Positions 49,862-60,196 are shown, counted from the first letter of the stretch. The stretch: 64,000 bases of DNA from Pseudomonas sp. Irchel s3h14 (GCF_900187425.1 NZ_FYDJ01000002.1:310001-374000), one strand, 5' to 3'. The notes: generated by a model not told the origin, from the letters alone. Numbers and translations: made by a program.

Positions 49862-51130
49862 TTAGCCGTTGAACACGTCATCCACGCTTTTCAGCGGATA
49901 GTTCTTCGGATACGGCAGGGTCGCTACGCCGGTCTCGATCGCAGCCTTGGCCACGGCATCGGAGATCACGGTGATCAGACGGGCATCCATTGGTTTCGGA
50001 ATGATGTACTCACGGCCGAATTCCAGTTTGATGCCGCCGTAGGCGTCGCACACTTCCTGAGGAACCGGCAGTTTGGCCAGTTCACGCAGGGCGTTGGCCG
50101 CAGCCACTTTCATTTCTTCGTTGATGCGCTTGGCGCGAACGTCCAGGGCACCGCGGAAGATGAACGGGAAGCCCAGCACGTTGTTGACCTGGTTCGGGTA
50201 GTCCGAACGGCCGGTCGCCATGATCACGTCGTCACGGGTGGCGTGAGCCAGTTCCGGGGAGATTTCCGGGTCCGGGTTGGAGCACGCGAACACGATCGGG
50301 TTGGCCGCCATGGATTTCAGGCCTTCAGCGCTCAGCAGGTTCGGACCGGACAGGCCAACGAACACGTCCGCGCCTTTCAGGGCGTCGGCCAGCGTGCGTT
50401 TTTCAGTCGCGTGAGCGAAAACAGCCTTGTACTGGTTCAGGTCGTCACGGCCGGAGTGAATCACGCCGGTACGGTCAACCATGAAGATGTTTTCGATGTT
50501 GGCACCCATGCTCACCAGCAATTTCATGCAGGAGATGGCAGCAGCACCGGCGCCCAGGCAGACGATCTTGGCGTCAGCGAGGGTTTTGCCAGCGATTTCC
50601 AGGGCGTTGATCATGCCGGCCGCGGTAACGATCGCGGTGCCGTGCTGGTCATCGTGGAATACCGGAATGTCGCACTGCTCGATCAGAGCACGTTCGATCT
50701 CAAAGCACTCAGGCGCCTTGATGTCTTCCAGGTTGATGCCACCGAAGGTGATGGAGATACGCTTGACGGTGTCGATGAAGGCTTGCGGGCTTTCGGAGTC
50801 GACTTCGATGTCGAAAACGTCGATGCCGGCGAAGCGCTTGAACAGTACGCCTTTACCTTCCATTACTGGCTTGGAAGCCAATGGGCCGAGGTTACCCAGG
50901 CCGAGAATTGCGGTGCCATCGGAAATGACTGCAACCAGATTGCCCTTGCCGGTGTACTTGTAGGCGAGTTCAGGGTCGCGGGCGATTTCGCGGACTGGTT
51001 CGGCTACACCGGGGCTGTAAGCCAGCGACAGGTCGCGGGCGGTAGCGGTGGCTTTGGTGAGCTCGACGCTCAGCTTCCCTGGACGAGGATGGGCATGATA
51101 TTCGAGAGCGGCAGTTTTCAAATCAGACAT
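49862..51130 (-). CDS. maeB: Malic enzyme, NAD(P)-dependent, short form
   Basis: 422 residues from the ATG at 51130 ('[20 protein letters not shown]'); the 40-codon upstream extension is not family-like. '[15 protein letters not shown]' and '[17 protein letters not shown]'-type nucleotide segments plus '[17 protein letters not shown]' (metal site) identify the enzyme, which decarboxylates malate to pyruvate. It lacks the phosphotransacetylase-like C-terminal domain of E. coli MaeB. It converges on mrcA across two terminators and a repeat. NADP preference is assumed from the gene's usual name, not seen. Confidence 0.93.
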   Translation of the reverse strand: MSDLKTAALEYHAHPRPGKLSVELTKATATARDLSLAYSPGVAEPVREIARDPELAYKYTGKGNLVAVISDGTAILGLGNLGPLASKPVMEGKGVLFKRFAGIDVFDIEVDSESPQAFIDTVKRISITFGGINLEDIKAPECFEIERALIEQCDIPVFHDDQHGTAIVTAAGMINALEIAGKTLADAKIVCLGAGAAAISCMKLLVSMGANIENIFMVDRTGVIHSGRDDLNQYKAVFAHATEKRTLADALKGADVFVGLSGPNLLSAEGLKSMAANPIVFACSNPDPEISPELAHATRDDVIMATGRSDYPNQVNNVLGFPFIFRGALDVRAKRINEEMKVAAANALRELAKLPVPQEVCDAYGGIKLEFGREYIIPKPMDARLITVISDAVAKAAIETGVATLPYPKNYPLKSVDDVFNG

Positions 51131-51291
51131 ATGGGCATTCCGCTTTTTACTGTGGGACAGACGGACCGCCGAGGATACTCGTGTCGCAAAGTCCCTACAA
51201 GACTGACCGGTCACCCCTGTCAAGCGCCCGGCCCTACGACTTTGGGCCAAGAGCCACGGAACACAAGGGATAGACTGTTCACAATTACAAT

Positions 51292-51312
51292 AAAAAATGT
51301 CTACAATTTTTT
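51292..51312. other. AT-only inverted repeat at the nuclease gene end
   Basis: AAAAAAT-GTCTACA-ATTTTTT sits between the nuclease stop and the malic enzyme promoter. It could end nuclease transcripts or act as an AT-rich upstream promoter element for the malic enzyme gene. Confidence 0.35.
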
Positions 51313-51313
51313 A

Positions 51314-52114
51314 TCACTGCGCCATCTGCAGCATCGCCGGGTCGGTCAATGGCAGAAGCCAGCGCGCCTGCCCTTCTTTCAGTCCGCCGCGCCGCGAACG
51401 GTCCAGCACCCAGCCACGAGCCTCGATCTGCCTGCCCTTCAGCCGCTCGAGATTCGCCACATCGAACTGCCCCAGCAAATTGGGTGCAACGCGCAATACA
51501 ACCGAATCCTGCAACTCGATCCAAACCCCGCCGCGATTGCGCTGAACCTTGCTCACACGACCGCTGAGCACAGCGAAACCGGAAGTGTTGATCTGCTCCG
51601 CTTTCAGCACAGGGGATTGGCGCCACAAGCCGAGCCCGGCCTGACGGGCGCTGTGTTCCGCCGCTTGCTGGCAGTCGACCAGATCGACATTCGGCGCGAC
51701 CGCTACCTGGAAACCGAGTCCTTCAGCGAGCATCTGCGCTTCAAGGTTGGCGCCGTCGGCGCTGTAGACATGGGCCAAGGTGCGGCCGTAATGGTCTTGG
51801 CTTTCTTTACCGGGCAATAAACCGACCCGTCCGTCGCTGGCGTTCACCAGTGCTTCCAGGCGCTGGCGTGCCGCCACCGCGAATGGCTCGTCGGAGCGAC
51901 CTTTCTTGCCCAGCTCCGGCGTATTCAAACCGATCATGCGCACACTGCGGCCATCGCTCAGGCGCAGCGTGTCACCATCCACCACCCGTTGCACCACAAC
52001 GGATGTCAGCCCGCTCGGCGCCGGGCAGAAGGCCTGGGCACCGGAAAGCCAAATCGCAGACACAAAAAAGGCGCCCGCAAGGGACGCCTTTTTCATCAGC
52101 AAGGTAAAGCCCAT
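51314..52114 (-). CDS. Secreted thermonuclease-family nuclease (SNase-like)
   Basis: 266 residues from ATG 52114; ATG 52096 ('MKKASLAGAFFVSAIW') gives a cleaner signal peptide and is a real alternative. After the signal (ending 'SGAQA') the SNase domain has 'VVDGDTLRLSDGRSVRMIGLNTPE', 'GKESQDHYGRTLAHVYSADG' and 'VDCQQAAEHSARQAGLGLW', the Asp/Arg/Glu active-site pattern of Ca-dependent staphylococcal nuclease. A C-terminal OB-like extension (about 180-266) is present. It follows rpmE directly, and a terminator hairpin is formed by its own signal-peptide codons. Confidence 0.85.
   Translation of the reverse strand: MGFTLLMKKASLAGAFFVSAIWLSGAQAFCPAPSGLTSVVVQRVVDGDTLRLSDGRSVRMIGLNTPELGKKGRSDEPFAVAARQRLEALVNASDGRVGLLPGKESQDHYGRTLAHVYSADGANLEAQMLAEGLGFQVAVAPNVDLVDCQQAAEHSARQAGLGLWRQSPVLKAEQINTSGFAVLSGRVSKVQRNRGGVWIELQDSVVLRVAPNLLGQFDVANLERLKGRQIEARGWVLDRSRRGGLKEGQARWLLPLTDPAMLQMAQ
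52064..52093 (-). terminator. rpmE terminator embedded in nuclease signal-peptide codons
   Basis: On the minus strand AAAAAGGCGTCC-CTTGC-GGGCGCCTTTTTT: a 7-bp GC stem with one G-U pair, extended by A-T pairs and a six-T tract, about 35 bases after the rpmE stop. The same bases encode Lys-Lys-Ala-Ser-Leu-Ala-Gly-Ala-Phe-Phe of the nuclease. Confidence 0.82.
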
Positions 52115-52128
52115 GGGGCTTTGCAACC

Positions 52129-52359
52129 TTACTCTGCAGCAGCAGGAGCTTTCTTGCCGAAAGCACCGAAGCGGTCTGCGAAGCGCTGTACACGGCCGCC
52201 AGTATCCAGAGTCTTCTGCTTACCGGTGTAGAACGGGTGGCACTCGTTGCATACGTCAGTACCCAGTGGCTTGCACAGGTTCGAACGAGTTTCGAACTTG
52301 TTGCCGCAGCTGCAAGTTACTTCGATGGTTTCGTACGCTGGATGGATATCGGCTTTCAT
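52129..52359 (-). CDS. rpmE: 50S ribosomal protein L31
   Basis: 76 residues. It is the zinc-binding (C+) form: Cys16 and Cys18 in '[12 protein letters not shown]' and Cys37 and Cys40 in '[15 protein letters not shown]'. It is a component of the intersubunit bridge. TGAGGAA lies ahead of the ATG. The C-terminal tail is Ala/Glu-rich. Transcription should mostly stop at the hairpin in the following nuclease gene. Confidence 0.97.
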   Translation of the reverse strand: MKADIHPAYETIEVTCSCGNKFETRSNLCKPLGTDVCNECHPFYTGKQKTLDTGGRVQRFADRFGAFGKKAPAAAE

Positions 52360-52509
52360 GGTGTATTCCTCAGGCTAGTGTGCCGCCACTCAACACTATT
52401 GTTGAATACCGCACATAATTAGGCCGCGGATTCTACCAGACCTTTGCGATCACGCAAGCTGTCCCTTACACCGACCGTCTGCTAGGCTCCCGGCCGAATA
52501 CGCGCCCTT

Positions 52510-52598
52510 TGTGGGAGCGGGCTTGCTCGCGAATACGGTGTGTCAGGCAACGATGATGTGTCTGACCAACAGCATTCGCGAGCAAGCCCGCTCCCACA
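52510..52598. repeat. REPIN between rpmE and priA
   Basis: TGTGGGAGCGGGCTTGCTCGCGAATAC... and the inverted ...ATTCGCGAGCAAGCCCGC...CCCACA. Lies between divergent genes, just 52 bases before the priA start, so it is close to the priA promoter. Confidence 0.93.
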
Positions 52599-52649
52599 TT
52601 TAATATGCGTCTGACTTCTTTTACTGCCCGTTTATCGAGATCCCCCCGC

Positions 52650-54869
52650 GTGCCCGACGCCATTTTGCGCCTCGCCCTGCCTTCGCCCCTGCGCCGTCTA
52701 TTCGATTACCGTGCCCCGGCCGGGGTCCTGCGTGCCCAGTTGCAGCCGGGCATGCGCCTGCGGGTGCCGTTCGGCCGACGGGAGATGATCGGGATTCTGG
52801 TGGAGGTCACCGACACCAGCGAAGTGCCAGTAGAAAAGCTCAAGCCGGCCTTGGCCCTGCTCGATGCCTCGCCACCGCTGCCACCCGCGCTGTTCAAACT
52901 GTGCCTGTGGACCTCCCAGTATTACCAGCACAGCCTCGGCGACACGTTGAGCTGGGCGCTGCCGGTACTGTTGCGACAAGGCGAACTGGCCGAAGCACGG
53001 CAGGAACGCTTCTGGTCCGCCGTGCCCGGCGCCAGCCTTGATGACCCGCGCATCGCTCGCGCCCCGCGTCAACGGGAGGCCCTGGCGACCCTGGCCCAGC
53101 ACCCCCACGGCGTCGCCCATCAGTTGTTGAGCAAACTGATGCTGAGCAAGGACAGCCTGGATTTGCTGCTGGCCAAAGATCTGGTGCAAGTCGAAATCCG
53201 CAAGCACGCCCCCGACGCCCGCCACGAACACTGGCTGGCGCAGCCGGAATTGCCACTCAACCCTGAGCAACGCGCCGCTTATGAAGCGATTCGCGCCGGG
53301 TTCGACAGTTATCACGCGTTTCTGCTAGCCGGCGTCACCGGCAGCGGCAAGACCGAAGTCTATTTGCAACTGATCCGCGAAACCCTTGAGGCCGGCAAGC
53401 AGGCGCTGGTACTGATCCCGGAGATCAACCTCGGCCCGCAGACCCTGGCGCGTTTCGAGCAGCGCTTCAATGCACGCATCGCGCTGATCCACTCGGCGGT
53501 CAACGATCGCGAGCGCCTCGAAGCCTGGCTCGCCGCCCGCGACGGTGACGCCGACATTATTATCGGCACCCGCTCGGCGCTGTTCACGCCGATGAAGAAC
53601 CCCGGCCTGATCATCATCGATGAAGAGCACGACGGTTCCTATAAACAGCAGGAAGGCTTGCGCTATCACGCCCGAGATCTGGCGTTGGTTCGCGCACGCC
53701 AGGAAAACATCCCGATAGTCCTCGGCTCCGCCACGCCTTCGCTGGAAAGCCTGCACAACGCCTACACAGGCCGATACGGGCTCTTACGCCTGAATGAGCG
53801 CGCCGGCGGTGCCAAACAGCCGCGCTTCCTGCGCCTGGACGTGAAAAGTCGTCCGCTGGACAGCGGCATTTCCGGGCCGATGCAGCAGGCCATCGGTCAG
53901 ACGCTGGCCGCTGGCCAACAAGTTTTGGTGTTCCTCAATCGCCGCGGTTTTGCGCCGACCTTGCTGTGTCACGACTGCGGCTGGATGTCCGAGTGCCAGC
54001 GCTGCGATGCGCGCATGACCGTGCACCAGCGCTCCGGCGAACTGCGTTGTCACCATTGCGGCTACGTCGAACGCGTCCCTCGGCATTGCCCGAAATGCGG
54101 CAAAGTCGATTTGCGACCTGTCGGCGCCGGCACCGAGCGCGCCGAGGAACGACTGGGGATTCTTTTCCCGGACGTCCCGGTGCTGCGGGTCGACCGCGAT
54201 AGCACTTCGCGAAAAGACGCGATGAATCAGCTGTTCGCGACCATCCAGAAGGGCCAACCGTGCATTCTGGTTGGCACGCAAATGCTTGCCAAAGGGCACC
54301 ATTTCCCACGGGTGACGCTGGTGTCGATTCTCGATGCCGACGGCGGGCTGTTTTCCGGCGACTTCCGCGCCAGCGAGCGCATGGCGCAGTTGATCGTCCA
54401 GGTTGCCGGGCGCGCGGGCCGGGCTGAAGAGCCGGGCAAAGTGATCATCCAGACACATTTGGCCGACCATCCGCTGCTGGTGCAATTGACTGAACAGGGC
54501 TATTTCGCCTTTGCCGAACAGGCGTTGAGCGAACGTCGCTCGGCAGGCCTACCGCCGTTTGCGCACTTGGCGCTGCTGCGGGCCGAAGCGCACAAACCGG
54601 GACAAGCTGAAGGTTTTCTTGATGAGGCGTGCAGCGAGGCCGAGCGTTTGCTGGCCGAACAGAACCTGACCGGGATTGAACTGCTAGGGCCGGTGCCTGC
54701 GCCGATGGAACGCCGAGCCGGGCGTTATCGTGCACAGTTGTTGCTGCAAGCGACGGCTCGCGCGCCGCTGCATCGGTTGTTGAGCAGTTGGTTGCTGGTG
54801 TTGGAGCAGATGCCGAGTGGGCGGGCGGTACGCTGGTCGCTGGATGTCGATCCCGTGGATTTGTATTGA
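52650..54869 (+). CDS. priA: Primosomal protein N' (replication restart helicase PriA)
   Basis: 739 residues from GTG 52650 ('MPDAILRLALPSPLRRLFDY'); the ATG at 52605 lies next to the REPIN and adds 15 non-conserved residues. The N-terminal DNA-binding domain is followed by helicase motif I 'AGVTGSGKTEVYLQ', DEEH-type motif II 'IIIDEEHDGSYKQQE' and the zinc-binding cysteines from 'LLCHDCGWMSECQRCDARM' on. It reloads the replisome at stalled forks. Confidence 0.96.
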   Translation: MPDAILRLALPSPLRRLFDYRAPAGVLRAQLQPGMRLRVPFGRREMIGILVEVTDTSEVPVEKLKPALALLDASPPLPPALFKLCLWTSQYYQHSLGDTLSWALPVLLRQGELAEARQERFWSAVPGASLDDPRIARAPRQREALATLAQHPHGVAHQLLSKLMLSKDSLDLLLAKDLVQVEIRKHAPDARHEHWLAQPELPLNPEQRAAYEAIRAGFDSYHAFLLAGVTGSGKTEVYLQLIRETLEAGKQALVLIPEINLGPQTLARFEQRFNARIALIHSAVNDRERLEAWLAARDGDADIIIGTRSALFTPMKNPGLIIIDEEHDGSYKQQEGLRYHARDLALVRARQENIPIVLGSATPSLESLHNAYTGRYGLLRLNERAGGAKQPRFLRLDVKSRPLDSGISGPMQQAIGQTLAAGQQVLVFLNRRGFAPTLLCHDCGWMSECQRCDARMTVHQRSGELRCHHCGYVERVPRHCPKCGKVDLRPVGAGTERAEERLGILFPDVPVLRVDRDSTSRKDAMNQLFATIQKGQPCILVGTQMLAKGHHFPRVTLVSILDADGGLFSGDFRASERMAQLIVQVAGRAGRAEEPGKVIIQTHLADHPLLVQLTEQGYFAFAEQALSERRSAGLPPFAHLALLRAEAHKPGQAEGFLDEACSEAERLLAEQNLTGIELLGPVPAPMERRAGRYRAQLLLQATARAPLHRLLSSWLLVLEQMPSGRAVRWSLDVDPVDLY

Positions 54870-54888
54870 TGGGTAGATCGCTATCATC

Positions 54889-54956
54889 TGTAGGAGCATG
54901 GCTTGCCCGCGATAGCGCCCTTAAGATCGCCATCGCGGGCAAGCCATGCTCCTACA
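54889..54956. repeat. Inverted repeat, TGTAGGAGC REP variant, after priA
   Basis: Perfect 25-base arms (54889-54913 and 54932-54956) of the TGTAGGAGCATGGCTTGCCC type with an 18-base loop. It is a sequence class separate from the GTGGGAGCGGG REPINs. Confidence 0.92.
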
Positions 54957-55095
54957 CGCGATGGCGGCGGATTTGTCACCACATATCCATAACCTGCCCG
55001 CTATAGTTGGCAAGCCCGTCTTCGCAACGGATAATGCCCAGTTTTTCCACTAGCGCATCCAGGCGCCGCCGCGCTTGCGGTCGAAAGAGAACACC

Positions 55096-56832
55096 ATGAA
55101 AGACACCATTCGCCAGCTGATCCAACAAGCCATCACCCAACTCGTCAACGAAGGTGTGTTGCCTGAAGGCCTGTCGCCGGCGATCCAGGTGGAAAATTCC
55201 CGTGACAAGACTCACGGCGATTTCGCCAGCAACATCGCGATGATGCTGGCCAAACCGGCCGGTATGAAGCCGCGTGACCTGGCAGAGAAAATCATCGCCG
55301 CGCTGCCGGCTGACGAAAACGTCACCAAGACCGAAATCGCCGGCCCTGGTTTCCTGAACTTCTTCCAGAACACCCAGGCCCTGGCCTCTCGCCTGGACGC
55401 CGCCCTGGCCGACGCCCATATCGGCGTACGCAAGGCCGGCCCGATGCAGCGCACCGTGGTTGATCTGTCGGCACCGAACCTGGCCAAAGAGATGCACGTC
55501 GGCCACTTGCGCTCGACCATCATCGGCGACGGCGTGGCCCGGGTGCTGGAATTCCTCGGCGACGAAGTGATCCGTCAGAACCACGTCGGCGACTGGGGCA
55601 CCCAGTTCGGCATGCTGATGGCCTACCTTCAGGAAAACCCGATCACCAGCGACGAGCTGGCGGACCTGGAAAACTTTTACCGTGCGGCCAAGCAACGCTT
55701 CGACGAATCCGAAGAGTTCGCTGACCGCGCCCGTGGCCTGGTGGTCAAGCTGCAAGCCGGCGACCCGGACTGCCTGGCGCTGTGGACCAAGTTCAAAGAC
55801 ATCTCGCTGTCGCACTGCCAGAAAATCTACGAACTGCTGAACGTCAAACTGACCATGGCCGACGTGATGGGCGAAAGCGCCTACAACGACGACCTGATCA
55901 ACGTAGTCAACGACCTCAAGGCCGCAGGCCTGCTGGTCGAGAGCAACGGCGCCCAGTGCGTGTTCCTCGACGAATTCAAAAACGCCGATGGCGACCCGCT
56001 GCCAGTGATCATCGTCAAGGCTGACGGCGGTTACCTCTACGCCACCACCGACCTGGCGGCCGTGCGTTACCGCAGCGGCAAGTTGAAGGCTGATCGCGCA
56101 CTGTACTTCGTCGACCAGCGTCAGGCCTTGCACTTCCAGCAGGTGTTCCAGGTCGCGCGCCTGGCCGGCTTCGTGACGCACCCGATGGACATGGAACACA
56201 TGGGCTTCGGCACCATGAACGGCGCCGATGGCCGTCCATTCAAGACCCGTGACGGCGGCACCGTGAAGTTGATCGACCTGCTGACCGAAGCCCAGGAACG
56301 TGCCTACAACCTGGTGAAGGAAAAGAACCCTACACTTGCCGAAGACGAACTGCGCAACATCGCCAAGGTCGTGGGCATTGGCGCGGTGAAATACGCCGAC
56401 CTGTCCAAGCATCGCACCAGCGACTACAGCTTCAACTTCGACCTGATGCTGAACTTCGAAGGCAACACCGCGCCGTATCTGCTGTACGCCTACACACGCG
56501 TGGCCGGCGTGTTCCGCAAACTCGGCAAGGACTTCAGCGAAGTCGAAGGCCAGATCGTCCTCGAAGCGGCGCACGAACACGAATTGGCGGCGAAGCTCGC
56601 GCAGTTCGGCGAAGTGCTGAACAACGTTTCCGACAAAGGCACGCCGCACATCCTGTGCACCTACCTGTACGATGTTGCCGGCCTGTTCTCCAGCTTCTAC
56701 GAGAACTGCCCGATCCTCAGCGCCGACACCCCAGCGCAAATGCAGAGCCGTCTGCGCCTCGCTGCGCTGACCGGCCGCACTCTCAAGCAAGGCCTGGAAC
56801 TGTTGGGTCTGGAAACTCTGGAGCGTATGTAA
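55096..56832 (+). CDS. argS: Arginyl-tRNA synthetase
   Basis: 578 residues from ATG 55096 ('[20 protein letters not shown]'). The class I HIGH motif is HVGH in '[17 protein letters not shown]', and the KMSK-equivalent region is the degenerate '[10 protein letters not shown]' usual for ArgRS. An N-terminal Add-1 domain and a C-terminal DALR anticodon domain ('[18 protein letters not shown]') are present. It charges tRNA-Arg. The SPOR gene follows after one base. Confidence 0.97.
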   Translation: MKDTIRQLIQQAITQLVNEGVLPEGLSPAIQVENSRDKTHGDFASNIAMMLAKPAGMKPRDLAEKIIAALPADENVTKTEIAGPGFLNFFQNTQALASRLDAALADAHIGVRKAGPMQRTVVDLSAPNLAKEMHVGHLRSTIIGDGVARVLEFLGDEVIRQNHVGDWGTQFGMLMAYLQENPITSDELADLENFYRAAKQRFDESEEFADRARGLVVKLQAGDPDCLALWTKFKDISLSHCQKIYELLNVKLTMADVMGESAYNDDLINVVNDLKAAGLLVESNGAQCVFLDEFKNADGDPLPVIIVKADGGYLYATTDLAAVRYRSGKLKADRALYFVDQRQALHFQQVFQVARLAGFVTHPMDMEHMGFGTMNGADGRPFKTRDGGTVKLIDLLTEAQERAYNLVKEKNPTLAEDELRNIAKVVGIGAVKYADLSKHRTSDYSFNFDLMLNFEGNTAPYLLYAYTRVAGVFRKLGKDFSEVEGQIVLEAAHEHELAAKLAQFGEVLNNVSDKGTPHILCTYLYDVAGLFSSFYENCPILSADTPAQMQSRLRLAALTGRTLKQGLELLGLETLERM

Positions 56833-56833
56833 G

Positions 56834-57541
56834 TTGGCTGCCAAGAAAAAACCTGCACCCAAGCGTGGCGCCAGCCGTTACCAAGCTCCTGCAAAGCAAC
56901 CGATCCCGGGTTGGCTGTGGATGGCCATCGGCCTGACGGTCGGCGCGTTTCTTGTGTTCCTGATGAAGCTGGAACCGGGCAAGGGCAGCGAGAGCGTCAA
57001 GCGCGAGAAGATCGAGCAGCAGAAAGCCACGAAGATCGCCGAGGCCAACAAGACCCCGCCGAGCCCGACGCAACCGGTGAAGCCGAAGTACGACTTCTAC
57101 ACCTTGCTGCCGGAATCGGAAGTCATCGTGCCGCCGGATGCCGTGCCGGAGAAAACCCTGCCGACGCCACAAGTGCCGGCCATTCCGACGACACCGGTCA
57201 CACCAGAGCAAGCAGCGAAGATCGATACCGCGCGCGCTCAAGCGGCACTGGCGGGGATTACTCCGCCGCCAGCACCGCCTGTAACCAAAGCGGCGCCAGT
57301 GACCAAGTTCTTCCTGCAGGCCGGTTCGTTCCGCAAGGAGGCTGACGCAGACAAGGTTCGGGCGCAGATCATCTTGCTCGGTCAGGCTGTGGCGGTTGAA
57401 TCCGGCACAGTGAAGGACGAAACCTGGTATCGGGTGTTGGTCGGACCGTTCAGCAACCGCGAACAACTGACTACCGCCCAGAAACAATTGGCCGGCAGCG
57501 GGTTCAGCAACCTGTTGTTACAACAACGCCAAAGCCGCTGA
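56834..57541 (+). CDS. Membrane-anchored SPOR-domain protein (FtsN-like)
   Basis: 235 residues from TTG 56834. A basic cytoplasmic N-terminus ('AAKKKPAPKRGASRY'), one membrane helix ('WLWMAIGLTVGAFLVFLM' near 27-44), a charged then Pro-rich periplasmic linker and a C-terminal SPOR domain ('FFLQAGSFRKEADADKV', 'YRVLVGPFSNREQL') match the FtsN layout. It likely binds denuded glycan at the septum. The argS-ftsN-hslVU order is common in gammaproteobacteria. Start codon choice rests on GGAG upstream and the one-base gap to argS. Confidence 0.88.
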   Translation: MAAKKKPAPKRGASRYQAPAKQPIPGWLWMAIGLTVGAFLVFLMKLEPGKGSESVKREKIEQQKATKIAEANKTPPSPTQPVKPKYDFYTLLPESEVIVPPDAVPEKTLPTPQVPAIPTTPVTPEQAAKIDTARAQAALAGITPPPAPPVTKAAPVTKFFLQAGSFRKEADADKVRAQIILLGQAVAVESGTVKDETWYRVLVGPFSNREQLTTAQKQLAGSGFSNLLLQQRQSR

Positions 57542-57550
57542 CCCACCACT

Positions 57551-57663
57551 GATCGTTCCCACGCTCTGCGTGGGAATGCCTCAAGGGACGCTCCGCGTTC
57601 CAGCTTTAGAAAGGGACGCGGAGCGTCCCGGGCTGCATTCCCACGCAGAGCGTGGGAACGATC
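57551..57663. repeat. 113-bp multi-hairpin repeat, second copy
   Basis: The intact form: outer hairpins GTTCCCACGC-TCT-GCGTGGGAA and TTCCCACGC-AGA-GCGTGGGAAC around the central GGGACGCTCCGCG/CGCGGAGCGTCCC stem. Lies between the SPOR gene and hslV; probably shapes mRNA 3' ends. Confidence 0.92.
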
Positions 57664-57772
57664 AATACGCGCACCGCTCGTCCCCTCTCCCTCTCCGCAG
57701 TTGAAATACGCTCCACCACCCCCATATGAGTTGGCATAAGGCATTTTCGCCCCGCTGCGTGGAGACTCTCCC

Positions 57773-58303
57773 TTGACCACCATCGTTTCAGTTCGCCGCC
57801 ACGGCAAAGTCGTCATGGGCGGCGACGGCCAGGTTTCTCTCGGCAATACCGTGATGAAAGGCAACGCGAAGAAAGTTCGCCGCCTGTACCACGGCCAGGT
57901 GATCGCCGGCTTTGCCGGGGCCACCGCTGACGCCTTCACCCTATTCGAGCGTTTCGAAGGTCAGCTTGAGAAACATCAAGGCCACCTGGTTCGCGCCGCT
58001 GTCGAACTCGCCAAAGAATGGCGCACTGACCGCTCCCTCAGCCGCCTCGAGGCCATGCTCGCGGTCGCGAACAAAGACGCCTCTCTGATCATCACCGGCA
58101 ACGGCGACGTGGTCGAACCTGAAGAAGGTCTGATCGCCATGGGCTCCGGTGGCGGTTACGCCCAGGCCGCCGCCAGCGCGCTGCTGAAGAAAACCGATCT
58201 GTCGGCCCGGGAAATCGTCGAAACCGCCCTCGGCATCGCCGGCGACATCTGCGTATTCACCAACCACACCTTCACCATTGAGGAGCAGGACCTCGCTGAG
58301 TAA
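57773..58303 (+). CDS. hslV: HslV (ClpQ) peptidase subunit of HslUV protease
   Basis: 176 residues from TTG 57773 with GGAGA upstream. After Met removal Thr2 of '[20 protein letters not shown]' is the N-terminal nucleophile of this proteasome-type peptidase; Lys near 29-34 lies in '[11 protein letters not shown]'. It degrades unfolded proteins with HslU, encoded 55 bases downstream. No sigma-32-like promoter was confidently seen. Confidence 0.97.
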   Translation: MTTIVSVRRHGKVVMGGDGQVSLGNTVMKGNAKKVRRLYHGQVIAGFAGATADAFTLFERFEGQLEKHQGHLVRAAVELAKEWRTDRSLSRLEAMLAVANKDASLIITGNGDVVEPEEGLIAMGSGGGYAQAAASALLKKTDLSAREIVETALGIAGDICVFTNHTFTIEEQDLAE

Positions 58304-58358
58304 GCCTGTTTTGGCCACCACGCCACGGCTCACTTTTACCTGAGGACCGCCAATTACT

Positions 58359-59699
58359 ATGTCCATGACTCCCCGTGAAATCGTCCACGAACTCAATCGC
58401 CATATCATCGGCCAGGACGATGCCAAGCGCGCCGTCGCCATCGCGCTGCGTAACCGCTGGCGCCGGATGCAGTTGCCAGAAGAGCTGCGCGTTGAAGTCA
58501 CACCGAAAAACATCCTGATGATCGGTCCGACCGGTGTCGGTAAAACCGAGATTGCTCGTCGCCTGGCGAAACTGGCCAACGCACCGTTCATCAAAGTCGA
58601 AGCAACCAAGTTCACCGAAGTCGGCTATGTCGGCCGCGACGTTGAATCGATCATTCGTGACCTGGCCGACGCGGCAATCAAGCTGCTGCGCGAACAGGAA
58701 ATGACCAAGGTTCGCCACCGCGCCGAAGACGCCGCCGAAGAACGCATCCTCGACGCCCTGCTGCCACCGGCACGCATGGGCTTCAGCAACGACGACGCCG
58801 CACCATCGGCCGACTCCAACACCCGTCAGCTGTTCCGCAAGCGCCTGCGCGAAGGTCAGCTGGATGACAAAGAGATCGAAATCGAAGTCGCCGAAATGGC
58901 CGGTGTCGATATCTCCGCGCCACCGGGCATGGAAGAGATGACCAACCAGTTGCAGAGCCTGTTCGCCAACATGGGCAAGGGCAAACGCAAGAGCCGCAAG
59001 ATCAAGGTCAAGGAAGCGCTGAAACTGGTGCGTGACGAAGAAGCGGGTCGCCTGGTCAACGAAGAAGAGTTGAAGGCCAAGGCGCTGGAAGCCGTCGAGC
59101 AGCACGGCATCGTGTTCATCGACGAAATCGACAAGGTCGCCAAGCGCGGCAACTCCGGTGGCATCGACGTCTCCCGTGAGGGCGTACAGCGCGACCTGCT
59201 GCCGCTGATCGAAGGCTGCACCGTCAACACCAAACTGGGCATGGTCAAGACCGACCACATCCTGTTCATCGCGTCCGGTGCGTTCCACCTGAGCAAGCCG
59301 AGCGATCTGGTGCCCGAGCTGCAAGGTCGCCTGCCGATTCGTGTCGAACTGAAGGCGCTGACGCCTGAAGATTTCGAACGCATTCTCAGCGAGCCGCACG
59401 CGTCGCTCACCGAGCAGTATTGTGCCCTGCTGAAAACCGAAGGCCTGGTGATCGAGTTCCAGCCGGACGGCATCAAGCGCATTGCCGAGATCGCCTGGCA
59501 GGTCAACGAGAAGACCGAGAACATCGGTGCCCGTCGCCTGCACACGCTGCTTGAGCGCCTGCTTGAAGAGGTGTCGTTCAGCGCCGGTGATCTGGCCAGC
59601 GCCCACGACGAAAAGGCGATCCTGATCGACGCCGATTACGTCAACAGCCACTTGGGCGAATTGGCGCAGAACGAAGACCTGTCCCGTTATATCCTGTAA
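58359..59699 (+). CDS. hslU: HslU (ClpY) ATPase subunit of HslUV protease
   Basis: 446 residues. Walker A '[17 protein letters not shown]' near 55-71, an I-domain (about 110-240), Walker B '[11 protein letters not shown]' and the C-terminal 'EDLSRYIL', whose tail inserts into HslV. It unfolds substrates for HslV. A repeat follows the stop. Confidence 0.97.
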   Translation: MSMTPREIVHELNRHIIGQDDAKRAVAIALRNRWRRMQLPEELRVEVTPKNILMIGPTGVGKTEIARRLAKLANAPFIKVEATKFTEVGYVGRDVESIIRDLADAAIKLLREQEMTKVRHRAEDAAEERILDALLPPARMGFSNDDAAPSADSNTRQLFRKRLREGQLDDKEIEIEVAEMAGVDISAPPGMEEMTNQLQSLFANMGKGKRKSRKIKVKEALKLVRDEEAGRLVNEEELKAKALEAVEQHGIVFIDEIDKVAKRGNSGGIDVSREGVQRDLLPLIEGCTVNTKLGMVKTDHILFIASGAFHLSKPSDLVPELQGRLPIRVELKALTPEDFERILSEPHASLTEQYCALLKTEGLVIEFQPDGIKRIAEIAWQVNEKTENIGARRLHTLLERLLEEVSFSAGDLASAHDEKAILIDADYVNSHLGELAQNEDLSRYIL

Positions 59700-59712
59700 G
59701 CCAAGCGACCCT

Positions 59713-59782
59713 CTGTAGGAGCACAGCTTGCTGGCGATGGCGCACTTGAGATCGCCATCGCCGGCAAGCCGTGCTCCTACAG
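59713..59782. repeat. Inverted repeat, TGTAGGAGC REP variant, after hslU
   Basis: CTGTAGGAGCACAGCTTGCTGGCGATGG and an inverted copy with a few mismatches (59755-59782). Same class as 54889-54956. Confidence 0.9.
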
Positions 59783-59818
59783 GAGTCAGACCATGCGCTT
59801 ACAGACGGACTCCAGGTC

Positions 59819-60196
59819 ATGACCCAACTCCCCACCGACATCAAACTGCACAAAGCCTCGAAAACCCTGTCGCTGAAATACGCGTCCGGCGAGGAGCATC
59901 ACCTGCCCGCCGAGTTCCTGCGCGTGCACTCTCCTTCCGCCGAGGTCCAGGGCCACGGCAAACCTATCCTGCAATTTGGCAAGATCGGCGTAGGCCTGAC
60001 CAAGGTCGAACCGGCCGGTCAGTACGCACTGAAATTGACCTTCGACGACGGCCACGACAGCGGCCTGTTCACCTGGGAATATCTGTACCAGCTGGGCGTG
60101 CGCCAAGAGGATCTCTGGAACGATTATCTTGCCGAACTCAAAGCCGCCGGAAAGACCCGCGATCCGAACGAATCCATCGTCAAGCTGATGCTCTAG
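59819..60196 (+). CDS. DUF971 / gamma-butyrobetaine hydroxylase N-terminal-like protein
   Basis: 125 residues from ATG 59819 ('MTQLPTDIKLHKASKTLSLKY'); the longer frame starts within the repeat. The 'YASGEEHHLPAEFLRVHSPSAE' block and 'ALKLTFDDGHDSGLFTWEYLYQLG' are the DUF971 pattern, a small fold with conserved His/Asp also found at the N-terminus of butyrobetaine dioxygenases. A role in Fe-S or polyamine metabolism is not established. It lies before the pha locus as recalled for PA5055. Confidence 0.87.
   Translation: MTQLPTDIKLHKASKTLSLKYASGEEHHLPAEFLRVHSPSAEVQGHGKPILQFGKIGVGLTKVEPAGQYALKLTFDDGHDSGLFTWEYLYQLGVRQEDLWNDYLAELKAAGKTRDPNESIVKLML

Noticed and set aside
52605..52649. ATG 52605 as the priA start
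   Set aside because: It lies immediately after a REPIN and adds unconserved residues; GTG 52650 gives the usual 'MPDAILRLALPSPLRR' start.
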